64,000 nucleotides of DNA from the NCBI GenBank assembly GCA_036960305.1, contig JBALWA010000001.1:62001-126000 (forward strand). Direction: 5' to 3'. The position numbers and the translations under genes were made by a program. The notes beneath the pieces were generated by a model. The model was not told the origin of the DNA, did no database searches, and saw nothing but the letters and a program-made list of their open reading frames with translations. Of this stretch, positions 1-9,302 are shown in pieces. Numbering within the stretch: the stretch's first letter is position 1; the number at the start of each line of letters is the position of its first letter. This stretch comes from JBALVT01 sp036960305 (GTDB lineage Bacteria > Pseudomonadota > Gammaproteobacteria > Pseudomonadales > Halieaceae).

Positions 1-619
1 GCGCTTCTGCCGCTTCTTCGTCTTCATCACTGCCACCCTTAGGTGCCACAATGGAGGCGACTGCCAAATCGTGATCTTCACCGAGTGCCAGAGCAACTGA
101 TACCACGCCCGCGGGGAGTGTGATGTCTGACAGGTGAACAATTTGGCCGAGTTCGACGTCTTGCATGTCAAATTCGATGTACTCGGGCATATCTTTGGGC
201 AGACACTGGATTTCAATGTCATTGGCCTGATGCTGTACCAGGCCGCCCTGGGTTTTAACACCCACAGAGGTATCTTCGTTCAGGAAGTGAATCTGAACGT
301 GAACCTTGATTATGACCTTGTCATCGACACGCAGGAAGTCAGCGTGCATCACGGAGTCTCTGGCGGGATGGCGTTGCAGATCCTTCAGGATGGCCTTTTG
401 CTTACTACCACCGACATTGATCGTCAGTACGTGTGAGTAAAAAGCTTCATTTTCCAGACTCTTTTCCAGGTCCTTGCGGATCAAAGTCAGGGGCTGGGGG
501 TCTTTGTCACCACCGTAAATAATGGCGGGGATTTGATCCGCGAGACGACGCAGGCGGCGGCTCGAACCTTTCCCTTTGTCCCCACGTACTTCTGCTTGTA
601 CTTCAAATTGGTCAGACAT
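1..619 (-). CDS. rplY: 50S ribosomal protein L25 (long, CTC-type), 3' end cut by window
   Basis: Binds 5S rRNA in the large ribosomal subunit. The start is the ATG at 619, preceded by GGAG about eight bases upstream; the protein opens MSDQFEVQAEVR and continues with the L25 core, including RRLADQIPAIIYGG. The reading frame stays open to base 1, about 206 codons, so this is the long form with an added C-terminal TL5/CTC domain. The visible tail is acidic (GSDEDEEAAEA), which is usual near the end of this form, so little is probably missing. It lies 73 bp downstream of prs on the same strand, the common gammaproteobacterial pairing; I see no terminator between them. Family assignment is confident; the C-terminus is not visible. 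Confidence 0.93.
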   Translation of the reverse strand, partial: MSDQFEVQAEVRGDKGKGSSRRLRRLADQIPAIIYGGDKDPQPLTLIRKDLEKSLENEAFYSHVLTINVGGSKQKAILKDLQRHPARDSVMHADFLRVDDKVIIKVHVQIHFLNEDTSVGVKTQGGLVQHQANDIEIQCLPKDMPEYIEFDMQDVELGQIVHLSDITLPAGVVSVALALGEDHDLAVASIVAPKGGSDEDEEAAEA

Positions 620-692
620 TGTCATGACTCCTTTGATTAGACATTACAACACCAACGACCAGTGCGGTAATGCGTTGCTATTTACGATATTC

Positions 693-1640
693 CTATTGGA
701 ACATCGCGCTGATGGATTCCTCATTACTGACCCTGCGCATGGACTCGGCCAGCAGATCAGCAATAGTGAGTTGGCGAATTTTGTCAATCTGTCTCGCCTC
801 CGCACTCAGTGGAATCGTGTCTGTTACTACCAGTTCGTCTAACTGGGAGTTTCGAATATTTTCCAGTGCGCGACCCGACAGTACCGCGTGGGTACAATAG
901 GCTGCGACCTTGGATGCACCGCGCTCTTTCAGGGCGTCAGCGGCTTTACACAGAGTGCCTGCGGTGTCGACCATGTCATCGACCAACAAACAGGTACGGC
1001 CTTCAACTTCACCGATCAGGTTCATTACCTGTGCTTCGTTCGCCTGTGGGCGACGTTTATCAATAATTGCCAGGTCTGCATCGTTCAGCTGTTTGGCAAT
1101 GGCGCGTGCCCGAACAACGCCGCCGATGTCTGGTGAGACGACGATCAGGTTCTCGTAGTTGCAGGCCACGATGTCGTCTTTCAATACCGGCGAGCCGTAG
1201 ACATTGTCTACGGGGCAGGCAAAAAAGCCCTGTATCTGCTCAGCATGCAAGTCACAGGTCAATACCCTGTCTACACCCACGCTAACCATCATATCGGCAA
1301 CCACCTTGGCGGTAATCGGCACGCGGGCCGATCGCACTCGTCGATCCTGGCGAGCGTAGCCGAAGTAGGGTACCACTGCAGTGATTCGGGTGGCGGATGC
1401 CCGACGCAGTGCATCGATCATCACGATGAGCTCCATCAGGTTGTCGTTGGTAGGCGCGCAGGTGGATTGCAGAATGAAAACATCCTTACCACGCACGTTT
1501 TCGTTCAATTCGACGGCAACTTCGCCATCACTGAACTTACCTACGTCAGCTTTACCCAGTGATAAATAGAGCCTGCTAGCGACTTTCTGGGCTAGCTCCG
1601 GGTTGGCATTACCCGTAAACACCATCATTTTTGAGGACAC
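693..1640 (-). CDS. prs: Ribose-phosphate pyrophosphokinase (PRPP synthase)
   Basis: Makes 5-phosphoribosyl 1-pyrophosphate from ribose 5-phosphate and ATP, feeding purine, pyrimidine, histidine and NAD synthesis in the cytoplasm. At 315 aa it is full length for class I enzymes. Visible signatures are the flexible catalytic loop region PYFGYARQDR (91-100), DLHAEQIQGFF (130-140) and the PRPP-binding loop VDDMVDTAGTL (220-230). The N-terminus MSSKMMVFTGN aligns with the family start. It lies between tRNA-Gln and rplY, the classical ispE-prs-rplY neighbourhood. A strong hairpin terminator sits between the tRNA and this gene, so prs probably has its own promoter or depends on read-through. Confidence 0.97.
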   Translation of the reverse strand: MSSKMMVFTGNANPELAQKVASRLYLSLGKADVGKFSDGEVAVELNENVRGKDVFILQSTCAPTNDNLMELIVMIDALRRASATRITAVVPYFGYARQDRRVRSARVPITAKVVADMMVSVGVDRVLTCDLHAEQIQGFFACPVDNVYGSPVLKDDIVACNYENLIVVSPDIGGVVRARAIAKQLNDADLAIIDKRRPQANEAQVMNLIGEVEGRTCLLVDDMVDTAGTLCKAADALKERGASKVAAYCTHAVLSGRALENIRNSQLDELVVTDTIPLSAEARQIDKIRQLTIADLLAESMRRVSNEESISAMFQ

Positions 1641-1681
1641 GTCGATTTACCTTTCAACTCACTGTGATGAAACGGTTGTCC

Positions 1682-1717
1682 ATAAAAACAGTGCCATACA
1701 CCCCTGGTGTATGGCAC
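1682..1717 (-). terminator. Intrinsic terminator downstream of tRNA-Gln
   Basis: Perfect inverted repeat GTGCCATACACC / GGTGTATGGCAC (12-bp stem, 3-base loop, 1691-1717), followed on the minus strand by TGTTTTTATGG. It stands directly after tRNA-Gln and before prs, so it should end the ispE/tRNA transcript and provide the tRNA 3' boundary. Confidence 0.75.
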
Positions 1718-1725
1718 TTCTAATA

Positions 1726-1800
1726 TGGCTGGGGTGGCAGGATTCGAACCTGCGAATGCTGGGATCAAAACCCAGTGCCTTGCCGCTTGGCGACACCCCA
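1726..1800 (-). tRNA. glnU-like: tRNA-Gln (anticodon TTG)
   Basis: A 75-nt cloverleaf on the minus strand. The acceptor arm TGGGGTG pairs with CACCCCA, the anticodon loop TTTTGAT carries TTG (glutamine), the T arm contains GGTTCGAATCC, and CCA is encoded at the 3' end. It sits between ispE and prs, where many gammaproteobacteria carry a glutamine tRNA. GatCAB genes occur elsewhere in the window; whether this organism charges tRNA-Gln directly cannot be decided from here. Confidence 0.96.
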
Positions 1801-1833
1801 ATAAAACTTATTGGTCAGACAATTAACAACGAT

Positions 1834-2664
1834 CTACTTCAAAGTAGCGAGAACGGGCGAGTAATTTATGCCCCGGGCGACAACGCCATGCCACTTGTCG
1901 GGTAATTCCCGACCGACATTCTCTGCTTCTACTTTGCTTGCGAAGCTGGCGAAAATACAGGCGCCAGTTCCGGTCAATTTGGCCTCTCCGAAATTACCCA
2001 GCCAATTCAATGCCTTATCGACCTCAGGGTAGAGGCTTCTGACAATTGGCTGGCAGTCGTTTCGGGAGTCCCCCTCAAAAAAGGACGCCATTTTGATTGC
2101 AGAGGCATCCCGTGTCAATTGCCCATTTGAAAATATTTTCTCTGTACTGACTTCACAGCCCGGATACACGACATAATACCACTGTTCGGGCAGGTCGATT
2201 GGCGTCAAAATATCCCCGATACCTTCGGCCCAGGCGGACCTTCCGGCGACAAAAACGGGTACGTCGGCTCCCAGTTCGCCTCCCAGGGCTATCAGCGCCT
2301 CTGTTTCCAGGTGGAGGCCCCACAGGTTATTGAGCGCCAGTAGGGCGGTGGCGGCGTTTGAACTACCGCCGCCCAGTCCACCACCGGTGGGAATTCGCTT
2401 GTCCACCCGGATATGTGCCCCTAGAGAGCCCTGTTGCAGCTTGCGGGCGGCCCGTACGATCAGGTTTTGCTCTGGGGGGATGCCCAGGTCGTTCATATCG
2501 AGGGTGATCTGACCCGATGAATTGGTGGAAAAGTGCAGGGTATCTCCCCAGTCCAGTAGCTGGAAAAGGGTCTGCAGCTTGTGATAGCCGTCCTCGCGAC
2601 GGCCGGTAATATGCAAAAACAGGTTCAGTTTGGCGGGCGAAAGAACGGACAGCGTGGTATTCAT
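1834..2664 (-). CDS. ispE: 4-diphosphocytidyl-2-C-methyl-D-erythritol kinase
   Basis: ATP-dependent kinase of the MEP isoprenoid pathway, phosphorylating CDP-methylerythritol at the 2-hydroxyl. The 276 aa length matches the family. It is a GHMP kinase: the substrate-binding segment PAKLNLFLHI (10-19, with the conserved Lys12), the ATP-binding motif PTGGGLGGGSSNAAT (92-106), and GADVPVF (133-139, conserved Asp) are all present. The ATG overlaps the lolB stop codon as ATGA, so the two are translationally coupled. Order TPR lipoprotein-lolB-ispE-tRNA-prs is typical of Pseudomonas-like genomes. Confidence 0.96.
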   Translation of the reverse strand: MNTTLSVLSPAKLNLFLHITGRREDGYHKLQTLFQLLDWGDTLHFSTNSSGQITLDMNDLGIPPEQNLIVRAARKLQQGSLGAHIRVDKRIPTGGGLGGGSSNAATALLALNNLWGLHLETEALIALGGELGADVPVFVAGRSAWAEGIGDILTPIDLPEQWYYVVYPGCEVSTEKIFSNGQLTRDASAIKMASFFEGDSRNDCQPIVRSLYPEVDKALNWLGNFGEAKLTGTGACIFASFASKVEAENVGRELPDKWHGVVARGINYSPVLATLK

Positions 2665-3263
2665 TTTTGTGAGTCAATTGTCCATTCACGAATGATCAGG
2701 CGGGCGCGGGTGTCGGCGCGCTCAATCTGTAATTTGGTGGGCAAAATGTAGGGTCCGAAGGTTCCGTAGCTGTCATAGCGAACCGTCCAGCCGTGCTGCT
2801 TCAGGTGTTTGAGTCGCCCGGCCTCCAGCTCCAGCGTGTCCGGCTCCTGCAGGGGAGAGGGCACACCCTTTAGCCAGTGAGGAAGGGCCTGTAGTGGCAA
2901 GTTCCAGCCGGTTTGTTCAATGATAGCTTCCGGCGTGGAGATGTCGTAGCGGCGGGTACTCCCCGCTTTTGTAATTTCCAGGTATTTGCCGTCGCTGACC
3001 ACCGTGGTGGCGCTGAGTCCCATGGGTCCGCTGAGGCTGAGTTTGGTATCGTCACCGGACTGCGCCCAGACCATACTGGCAGACTCGGCTTGCGTGGCGT
3101 TGCGCAGGGCGACTTTGCCACTGGCCTTCCAGTGTCTCAGTGCTTGCAGTTGAACCGATCTATCTCGCCAATCCAGGGGCACGGTGCTTTGCTCGGGTTG
3201 GTTTGCACAGCCTGCCAGCAGTAGTAATCCGGTCAGCAAGACGGCAATGGCGTGGAGTCGCAC
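2661..3263 (-). CDS. lolB: Outer-membrane lipoprotein receptor LolB
   Basis: Receives lipoproteins from periplasmic LolA and inserts them in the inner leaflet of the outer membrane. I place the start at the GTG at 3263, which overlaps the upstream TAG stop (TAGTG) and gives a 200-aa protein with a proper lipoprotein signal: hydrophobic MRLHAIAVLLTGLLLLAGC with lipobox LAGC and Cys19. A longer frame upstream would add about 30 arginine/proline-rich residues lying inside the TPR gene and is unlikely. The body shows LolB features such as LSGPMGLSATTV and the C-terminal LIIREWTI. Downstream it overlaps ispE by 4 bp. Confidence 0.9.
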   Translation of the reverse strand: MRLHAIAVLLTGLLLLAGCANQPEQSTVPLDWRDRSVQLQALRHWKASGKVALRNATQAESASMVWAQSGDDTKLSLSGPMGLSATTVVSDGKYLEITKAGSTRRYDISTPEAIIEQTGWNLPLQALPHWLKGVPSPLQEPDTLELEAGRLKHLKQHGWTVRYDSYGTFGPYILPTKLQIERADTRARLIIREWTIDSQK

Positions 3264-4987
3264 TAATTTGGCTCTCCGGGGACCGTGACGCCCAGGCGTT
3301 TGAGCGTTGCGACCAGAATTTTGTGGTCGGGGTCTTTTAGCAGGGCGCCACGCCATATCTCCATCGCGGCATCAGTCTCGCCCGTGACCCACAACACCTC
3401 ACCCAGATGGGCGGCGACTTCCGGGTCCGGGAGTTTTATATAGGCCCTTGTGAGGTATTCCAGGGCCTCTTCATAGCTGCCCTTGTGGAAGAGAACCCAG
3501 CCCATGCTGTCCAGAATGGCGGGTTCGTCCGGTTGCAGTGCCAGCGCCCTGGAAATGAGTTCATGGGCTTCCTCGTAGCGCTGGGTTCGGTTTGCCAGGC
3601 TGTAGCCCAGGGCATTCAGGGCCGTTGCGTTTTCGGGCTCCTGGTCGATGATGGCGCGAAGGTCACTTTCCATCAATTGCAGGTTGTCCTGCTGTTCCCC
3701 GAGCATCGAGCGGGTGTAGCGCAGGCTGGTGGAGTCTGGAAATTCTGCCAGGGCCTGGTTCAGCACGGCCATACTGGCGTCAAGGTTGCCTGCTTTTGCC
3801 AGAAGGTCGACCTCCAGAGCATAGAGGAGCGCCCTCCGCTTGGGGTTTTTAAGCCGTAGACCCACCATATAACTGTGGAACTGCCCAGCCTGGTTAGCAC
3901 TGACCATGATGCGCCCGATACGGCTATTGGCGCTGAGAAAGTCGTTGCTGTCTTCGACCTTCATGTACTCTGAAACGGCGGTCTTAAAGTCTTTTTCCTC
4001 TTCGGCAATACGTCCCAGGTAGAAATGCGCCTCGTTAACCCGCTGTTCCAATGCCAGCATCTGCCGTAAATGCGCTTTGGCGGCAATGGTATCGCCGGTT
4101 TCGCGATTGATCAGGGCCAGGGAGAACAAGAGGTCGCCATCCCGTGGCGACTGTGAGGACATAATTTCGAATTGCGCGCGGGCCGCGTCCATATCGCTGC
4201 GTGTGAGCAGGCGGGCGTATTGCAGTCGCAGACGCTTGTCATCGGGCCTTGCTTCCAGTGCGGCCTCTATACGAGTGAAGGGCTTTTTGGCCCCACTGTC
4301 GACCAGCAGTTTGGCCTCCATTAGCACGGCCTGTTGCTGGTAGGGGTCGCGCTGGAAAATGAGCTCGAGCTTGTCCAGCGCCAGGCTATTTTGGCCCAGC
4401 TCTTCGTGAATCAGGGCTTGCGTGAGAAGGAGCTGGTTGTCTGAAGGAAACTCGGTGCTCAGTTCGTTTATGCCGGCGACAAGCTCTGATTGCTGGCTGG
4501 TATCGAGTTTGCGGAAGCCATTGAGCAAGATAGGGTATTGGGGTTGTGCCCCGCTGCGGCCCACTACGGCGAGATGGGGAAGGGCTTCGACCGAACGTCC
4601 CTGCCGCGACAGCAAGGTAGCCAGGGTGTTGTTGGCTTCCACGTTGTCGGGTTCCACTTCGATCCAAAGTTGCACGGCCTCCAGCGTCTCAGCCTCCCGT
4701 TGCATGAACTGGGCAAGATGCGTGGTGTGTGATCGCACCCCGGGATCGTCCAGTTTGCGTGATTGCTCTATGTAGTTTTCCAGCGCGACGTCGAAAGACC
4801 GCCGCCGCATGGCAAACTCCGCCAGCAGTAAGGGATAGACACTGTCCGGGGGGATGGGTTTTTCGGGCGGCTCTATGGCCTCCTCCGGCAGTGCTTCTGT
4901 GACGGGCGCGGTGGCTTCCACCGGCTCGGTTGACGCGCAGGCCAGAAGAAGTGTGCTAATGGCTGTAAGAATGAAGATGCGAAACAT
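3263..4987 (-). CDS. TPR-repeat lipoprotein (PA4667-like)
   Basis: A 574-aa predicted lipoprotein: signal sequence MFRIFILTAISTLLLAC with Cys17 in an LLAC lipobox, an acidic/proline linker, then tandem tetratricopeptide repeats through most of the length; the clearest are near the C-terminus (ALNALGYSLANR, AILDSMGWVLFHKGSYEEALEYL). It is the first gene of the lolB-ispE operon, as in Pseudomonas where the equivalent is PA4667. TPR arrays act as protein-docking scaffolds; given the neighbour LolB, a role at the outer membrane is plausible but is inference. The 263-bp gap upstream separates it from divergent hemA. Confidence 0.85.
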   Translation of the reverse strand: MFRIFILTAISTLLLACASTEPVEATAPVTEALPEEAIEPPEKPIPPDSVYPLLLAEFAMRRRSFDVALENYIEQSRKLDDPGVRSHTTHLAQFMQREAETLEAVQLWIEVEPDNVEANNTLATLLSRQGRSVEALPHLAVVGRSGAQPQYPILLNGFRKLDTSQQSELVAGINELSTEFPSDNQLLLTQALIHEELGQNSLALDKLELIFQRDPYQQQAVLMEAKLLVDSGAKKPFTRIEAALEARPDDKRLRLQYARLLTRSDMDAARAQFEIMSSQSPRDGDLLFSLALINRETGDTIAAKAHLRQMLALEQRVNEAHFYLGRIAEEEKDFKTAVSEYMKVEDSNDFLSANSRIGRIMVSANQAGQFHSYMVGLRLKNPKRRALLYALEVDLLAKAGNLDASMAVLNQALAEFPDSTSLRYTRSMLGEQQDNLQLMESDLRAIIDQEPENATALNALGYSLANRTQRYEEAHELISRALALQPDEPAILDSMGWVLFHKGSYEEALEYLTRAYIKLPDPEVAAHLGEVLWVTGETDAAMEIWRGALLKDPDHKILVATLKRLGVTVPGEPN

Positions 4988-5250
4988 AGTTGCCTAGAGT
5001 TAGTAGTCTCATCAGAAAAACACCCCCAATAATGACACATGTTGTCGGTGAAACCCAAGCTGTCGTCTACAGTAAGCTGACTCGATCACAGTTCCGCAGG
5101 CCCAGGTCATTGAAAGTCTGCAATTTGGCGCGTAACTTGCTAAAATTACGAACAATTTTCGTCCAATGTGCTAAGGTGCGCGCCTTTCAGCCCGCGCCCT
5201 GGCAGCCGTCGGGAGCAACTCGACAGACTGTGGAGCCGTTTAAAACCGTC

Positions 5251-6618
5251 ATGAATTTGATCGCCCTGGGTATCAACCACAATTCCGCCGCCGTCGAGGT
5301 GCGCGAGAGGGTGGCTTTTGCTCCGGAGCAGGTCAGTGAGGCCCTGGCTGATGCCTGTAATGATGCCGGGCTCGATGAGGTCGTCATTCTCTCGACGTGC
5401 AACCGCACCGAACTCTATGCTATTGCCACAGATGATGTGGCCCCCGCCGACAAGGCACGGGACCTGATACAGTGGATGGCGAATTACCACCATCTGCCGG
5501 CGGAAGAGTTGCGCCATTGTGCTTACCATTTCGAATCCTCTGAAGCTTTACACCATATGATGCAGGTGGCCAGTGGTCTGGATTCGATGGTCCTGGGTGA
5601 ACCCCAGATTTTTGGCCAGATGAAGTCGGCATTCGCTGTGGCATCGACCGCAGGCACAGTTGGCGGTGAACTGGGCCGTCTGTTCCCGCGGATATTCTCC
5701 GTCGCCAAGCGGGTGCGTACCGACACTGCCATCGGCGAAAACCCGGTTTCGGTGGCCTATGCGGCGGTTGATCTGGCCGGCCATATATTCGCGGATCTGA
5801 AAGCGACCAGCGCGCTGTTAGTGGGTGCGGGAGAGACGATTGAACTTGTGGCCAGGCACCTGATTGAAGCAGGGGTGAGCAGGATTGTGATCGCCAATAG
5901 AACCCTGGGTCGGGCCCGGGAGTTGGCACAACAGTTCGGCGCTGAAGCTGTCTTGCTTGCGGAGATACCGGAGCAGTTGGTTCACTCTGATATTGTGATT
6001 ACGTCAACAGCGAGCCAGTTACCCATACTCGGTAAAGGGGCTGTAGAGCAGGCGCTCAAGGCACGAAAACACCGGCCGATGCTGATGGTGGACATTGCCG
6101 TACCCCGCGACATAGAGGCTCAGGTGGCCGATCTGAGGGATGTTTATCTCTATAGCGTCGATGATCTGCGGGAAATCGTCGATCAGAATATGCGCAATCG
6201 CCAAAGTGAAGCGCGCAAGGCCGATACCATCATTGCGGAAGGGGTGACGTTATACCTGAACGAAGTTCGCAGCCTCGCGGCGGTCGACAGTGTGAAGGAG
6301 TACCGGCAATTGGCAGAGGGCCTGAGAGATCAGGAGTTACAGCGTGCGCTGCGCTCGCTTTCCCGCGGTGATGATCCCAGCAAGGTTGCCGCGGTCATGG
6401 CGCGCGCCATCACCAATAAGCTCATACATGCGCCCACAGCGGGCTTGAAAGAGGCCAGCGCTGCGGGACGGCAGGATTTGTTGACGAATGCCCGTAAGTT
6501 ACTGGGTTTGAAAAATGAACCTGTCGCCGGGGAAGCGCCAGACGAGAGCGGCGCCAGTGCCAGGGATTTTGATTCTGGCGACACAACCACAGATTCATCG
6601 GAACGAACACTGCAATGA
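5251..6618 (+). CDS. hemA: Glutamyl-tRNA reductase
   Basis: First enzyme of C5-pathway tetrapyrrole synthesis: NADPH-dependent reduction of Glu-tRNA to glutamate-1-semialdehyde. The reading frame is open further upstream, but MNLIALGINH at 5251 is the universal family start and gives 455 aa. The catalytic cysteine is Cys50 in STCNRTELY; GLDSMVLGEPQIFGQ (111-125) and the NADPH loop LLVGAGETIE (191-200) follow, then a C-terminal dimerisation region. It is divergent from lolB-ispE across a 263-bp region (4988-5250) in which I could not fix a promoter. Its stop overlaps the prfA start (ATGA). Confidence 0.96.
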   Translation: MNLIALGINHNSAAVEVRERVAFAPEQVSEALADACNDAGLDEVVILSTCNRTELYAIATDDVAPADKARDLIQWMANYHHLPAEELRHCAYHFESSEALHHMMQVASGLDSMVLGEPQIFGQMKSAFAVASTAGTVGGELGRLFPRIFSVAKRVRTDTAIGENPVSVAYAAVDLAGHIFADLKATSALLVGAGETIELVARHLIEAGVSRIVIANRTLGRARELAQQFGAEAVLLAEIPEQLVHSDIVITSTASQLPILGKGAVEQALKARKHRPMLMVDIAVPRDIEAQVADLRDVYLYSVDDLREIVDQNMRNRQSEARKADTIIAEGVTLYLNEVRSLAAVDSVKEYRQLAEGLRDQELQRALRSLSRGDDPSKVAAVMARAITNKLIHAPTAGLKEASAAGRQDLLTNARKLLGLKNEPVAGEAPDESGASARDFDSGDTTTDSSERTLQ

Positions 6619-7700
6619 AAGCATCGATACTTGGCAAACTGGATATTCTGACCGATCGGCATGAAGAGGTAGCGGCCTTGCTGGGAGACAGTGAAACCAT
6701 TGCCGACCAGAACCGTTTTCGCGAACTGTCCAAAGAGTACTCAGAGCTGGAAACGGTCGTGCGGTGTTATAGCAAGTACCGGGCGATTCAGGCGGATCTT
6801 GATGAGGCACGGGTGATGCTGGAAGATAGCGACCCCGATTTGCGGGAAATGGCGAAGGAGGAAATTGGGGCAGGCGAAAGCCGGCAGGCGGACTTGGAGA
6901 CGGAGTTGCAAACCTTGCTTCTGCCGCGCGATCCCAATGATTCACACAACGTGTTCCTGGAAATTCGGGCCGGCACCGGTGGCGACGAAGCCGCAATTTT
7001 TGCCGGGAACCTGTTTCGTATGTACTCCCGCTACGCGGAGAACCAGCGATGGAAAATTGAAATCTTGTCTGAGCGTCAGGGGGAGCACGGTGGTTACAAA
7101 GAGATTATTACCCGTGTTGAAGGCCGGGATGTTTATGCCAACCTCAAATTTGAATCCGGAGCGCACCGGGTTCAGCGCGTGCCGGAGACCGAGTCCCAGG
7201 GTCGTGTACACACCTCCGCCTGTACCGTGGCGGTAATGGCCGAACCGGACGAGTTGGATGCTGTCGAGATCACCAAGGGCGACCTGAGAGTGGACACCTA
7301 CCGGGCTTCCGGGGCCGGTGGGCAGCATGTGAACAAAACAGATTCTGCGGTGCGTTTAACACACCTGCCAACGGGTATTGTGGTGGAATGCCAGGACGAG
7401 CGCTCGCAGCACAAAAACAAGGCCCGGGCCATGTCACTCTTGCAGGCCAAATTATCCAGCAGCGTGCAGGATAAACAGGCAGCGGAGCAAGCTGAGCAAC
7501 GGCGCAATCTGGTGGGAACCGGCGATCGCTCCGACCGCATTCGCACTTACAATTTTCCTCAGGGGCGGATGACGGATCACCGAATTAACCTGACGCTCTA
7601 CAAATTGGCGGAAGTCATGGAAGGTGATATGGGTGCTGTTATCAATCCGCTTCGTCAGGAATATCAGGCGGATCAATTGGCGGCCCTGGCAGAGAAGTAA
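6615..7700 (+). CDS. prfA: Peptide chain release factor 1
   Basis: Recognises UAA and UAG in the ribosomal A site and triggers peptide release. The 361-aa protein has the anticodon-like PxT motif as Pro190-Glu191-Thr192, the class I RF1 discriminator, and the catalytic GGQ at 235-237 within ASGAGGQHVN. It overlaps hemA upstream by 4 bp and prmC downstream by 1 bp (TAATG), so the three are co-translated; prmC encodes the methylase of this GGQ glutamine. Confidence 0.97.
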   Translation: MKASILGKLDILTDRHEEVAALLGDSETIADQNRFRELSKEYSELETVVRCYSKYRAIQADLDEARVMLEDSDPDLREMAKEEIGAGESRQADLETELQTLLLPRDPNDSHNVFLEIRAGTGGDEAAIFAGNLFRMYSRYAENQRWKIEILSERQGEHGGYKEIITRVEGRDVYANLKFESGAHRVQRVPETESQGRVHTSACTVAVMAEPDELDAVEITKGDLRVDTYRASGAGGQHVNKTDSAVRLTHLPTGIVVECQDERSQHKNKARAMSLLQAKLSSSVQDKQAAEQAEQRRNLVGTGDRSDRIRTYNFPQGRMTDHRINLTLYKLAEVMEGDMGAVINPLRQEYQADQLAALAEK

Positions 7701-8533
7701 TGGCGACGGTGCAGTCTTTGCTGCGTGATGCCGCGGATTTGCCCACTCAGGACCCCAGGCGCGATGCCGAGATTCTGTTGTGCCACTGTTTGGATAAGGA
7801 CCGCGCCTGGCTTTATACCTGGCCTGATGCCGAGGTGGCTTCATCGTCCGTCCAGCGTTTTTTGGCGTTGCTGTCGGATCGCAGGCAGGGCATCCCGATT
7901 GCGTATTTAACCGGGCAGCGAGACTTCTGGACGCTGGCGCTTGAAGTGAACGAACATACCCTGATCCCCCGAACTGAAACTGAAACCCTGGTGGAGTGGG
8001 CTCTGGAGCTGGTATTAGCGGAGGATGCTACCGTTCTGGACCTGGGGACGGGCAGTGGTGCAATCGCACTGGCACTCGCCAGTGAACGCCGACACTGGCA
8101 GGTCACCGGCCTTGATGCCAGTGCCAATGCGCTTGCGGTTGCGAGTAGGAATGGCGCGGCCCTGGGGCTGTCGCAGGTGAAATTTATACGTTCCGACTGG
8201 TACAGCGAACTGGCCGGTGAGTGTTTTCACCTGCTGGTGAGCAATCCGCCGTATATTGGCGCTGCGGATGTCCATATGTCCCGGGGAGATCTGCCCCGGG
8301 AGCCACAAATGGCTTTGGTGGCGGCTGACAGGGGCTTGGCCGACTTGGCGCAGATCATTGAAGGGGCGCCCTCGCACCTGTATTCCGGGGGAACCTTGTT
8401 GATGGAACACGGTTTTGAGCAGGGCGCGGCGGTTCGTTCCCTTCTGCAGACGGCGGGATTTAGTGATGTCCTGACGCGCAACGACCTGGCGGGTCTAGAG
8501 AGAATAACAGGAGCGACCTGGCATGCTGAGTGA
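7700..8533 (+). CDS. prmC: Release factor glutamine N5-methyltransferase
   Basis: Methylates the GGQ glutamine of RF1 and RF2 using S-adenosylmethionine. The 277 aa contain an N-terminal helical RF-binding domain, the SAM loop LDLGTGSGAIAL (113-124) and the catalytic NPPY motif (182-185) of amide methyltransferases. The conserved segment around IPRTETE precedes the SAM domain. It starts on the stop codon of its substrate gene prfA and overlaps the downstream moeB-like gene by 11 bp. Confidence 0.96.
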   Translation: MATVQSLLRDAADLPTQDPRRDAEILLCHCLDKDRAWLYTWPDAEVASSSVQRFLALLSDRRQGIPIAYLTGQRDFWTLALEVNEHTLIPRTETETLVEWALELVLAEDATVLDLGTGSGAIALALASERRHWQVTGLDASANALAVASRNGAALGLSQVKFIRSDWYSELAGECFHLLVSNPPYIGAADVHMSRGDLPREPQMALVAADRGLADLAQIIEGAPSHLYSGGTLLMEHGFEQGAAVRSLLQTAGFSDVLTRNDLAGLERITGATWHAE

Positions 8534-9299
8534 TGAGCAACTCCTGCGTTACAGCCGGCAAATCCTGATGCCGGAGTTCGATATCCAGGGACAGCTATCA
8601 TTGCGTAATGCCACGGTGCTGGTGGTTGGGCTAGGTGGGCTGGGAAGCCCCGTTGCGCTGTATTTGGCCGGTGCGGGCATTGGAAAACTGGTTCTTGCAG
8701 ACGGTGACGCGGTAGATTTGAGCAACCTGCAGCGTCAGATCGCTCACAACAGCGATGATATCGGTAAGAACAAGGCGCAATCTGCGGCAGAGTCCATTGC
8801 CGCGCTCAATCCAGAGGTCGAAGTCGAAGTGCTGCCACAATCTCTTGGCGAGGGGGATCTGTCCGAACGGGTCAGTGCGATAGACCTGGTTGTTGATGCG
8901 ACCGATAACTACCCGGTTCGCTATGCAATTAATCGCGCCTGTATACAAGCGGGTATACCGATGGTGTCGGGCTCTGCGATCCGTAGCGAGGGGCAGGTGA
9001 GCGTGTTTGATCCGGTAAAAGGCGGCCCCTGTTATCGCTGCCTATATCCTGTGGATGGCTCGCACACTGCGCTCAGTTGCAGTGAGAGTGGGGTGCTGGC
9101 CCCTCTGGTAGGGGTTGTCGGTTCATTATTGGCGATGGAAGCCATCAAGGTTCTTGCGGATTATGGTACGAGTTTACAGGGTCAGCTGTTACTGCTGGAC
9201 CTGAGGTCTATGGATGTTCGCAAGCTGACATTGCCCGCGCGGCAGGGCTGCCCGGATTGTGGTCATTTGCAAGTTTCTCCCAACCCGGTCAACGAATAG
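8523..9299 (+). CDS. moeB: MoeB/ThiF-family adenylyltransferase
   Basis: E1-like enzyme that adenylates the C-terminal Gly-Gly of a small sulfur-carrier protein (MoaD for molybdopterin, or ThiS for thiamine). The 258 aa show the nucleotide loop VGLGGLGS (35-42), LADGD with VDLSNLQRQ (59-72), the DATDN motif (125-129), and two CxxC zinc pairs (CYRC at 170-173 and CPDC near the C-terminus). MoeB and ThiF cannot be told apart safely by eye; the position directly after prmC matches Pseudomonas moeB. murI, which follows it there, is not present. Ends 3 bp from the convergent MATE gene. Confidence 0.85.
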   Translation: MLSDEQLLRYSRQILMPEFDIQGQLSLRNATVLVVGLGGLGSPVALYLAGAGIGKLVLADGDAVDLSNLQRQIAHNSDDIGKNKAQSAAESIAALNPEVEVEVLPQSLGEGDLSERVSAIDLVVDATDNYPVRYAINRACIQAGIPMVSGSAIRSEGQVSVFDPVKGGPCYRCLYPVDGSHTALSCSESGVLAPLVGVVGSLLAMEAIKVLADYGTSLQGQLLLLDLRSMDVRKLTLPARQGCPDCGHLQVSPNPVNE

Positions 9300-9302
9300 C
9301 CG

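Noticed and set aside
4990..5250. Extension of the hemA frame by 87 codons upstream
   Set aside because: MNLIALGINH is the universal HemA start; the extension covers the divergent promoter region.
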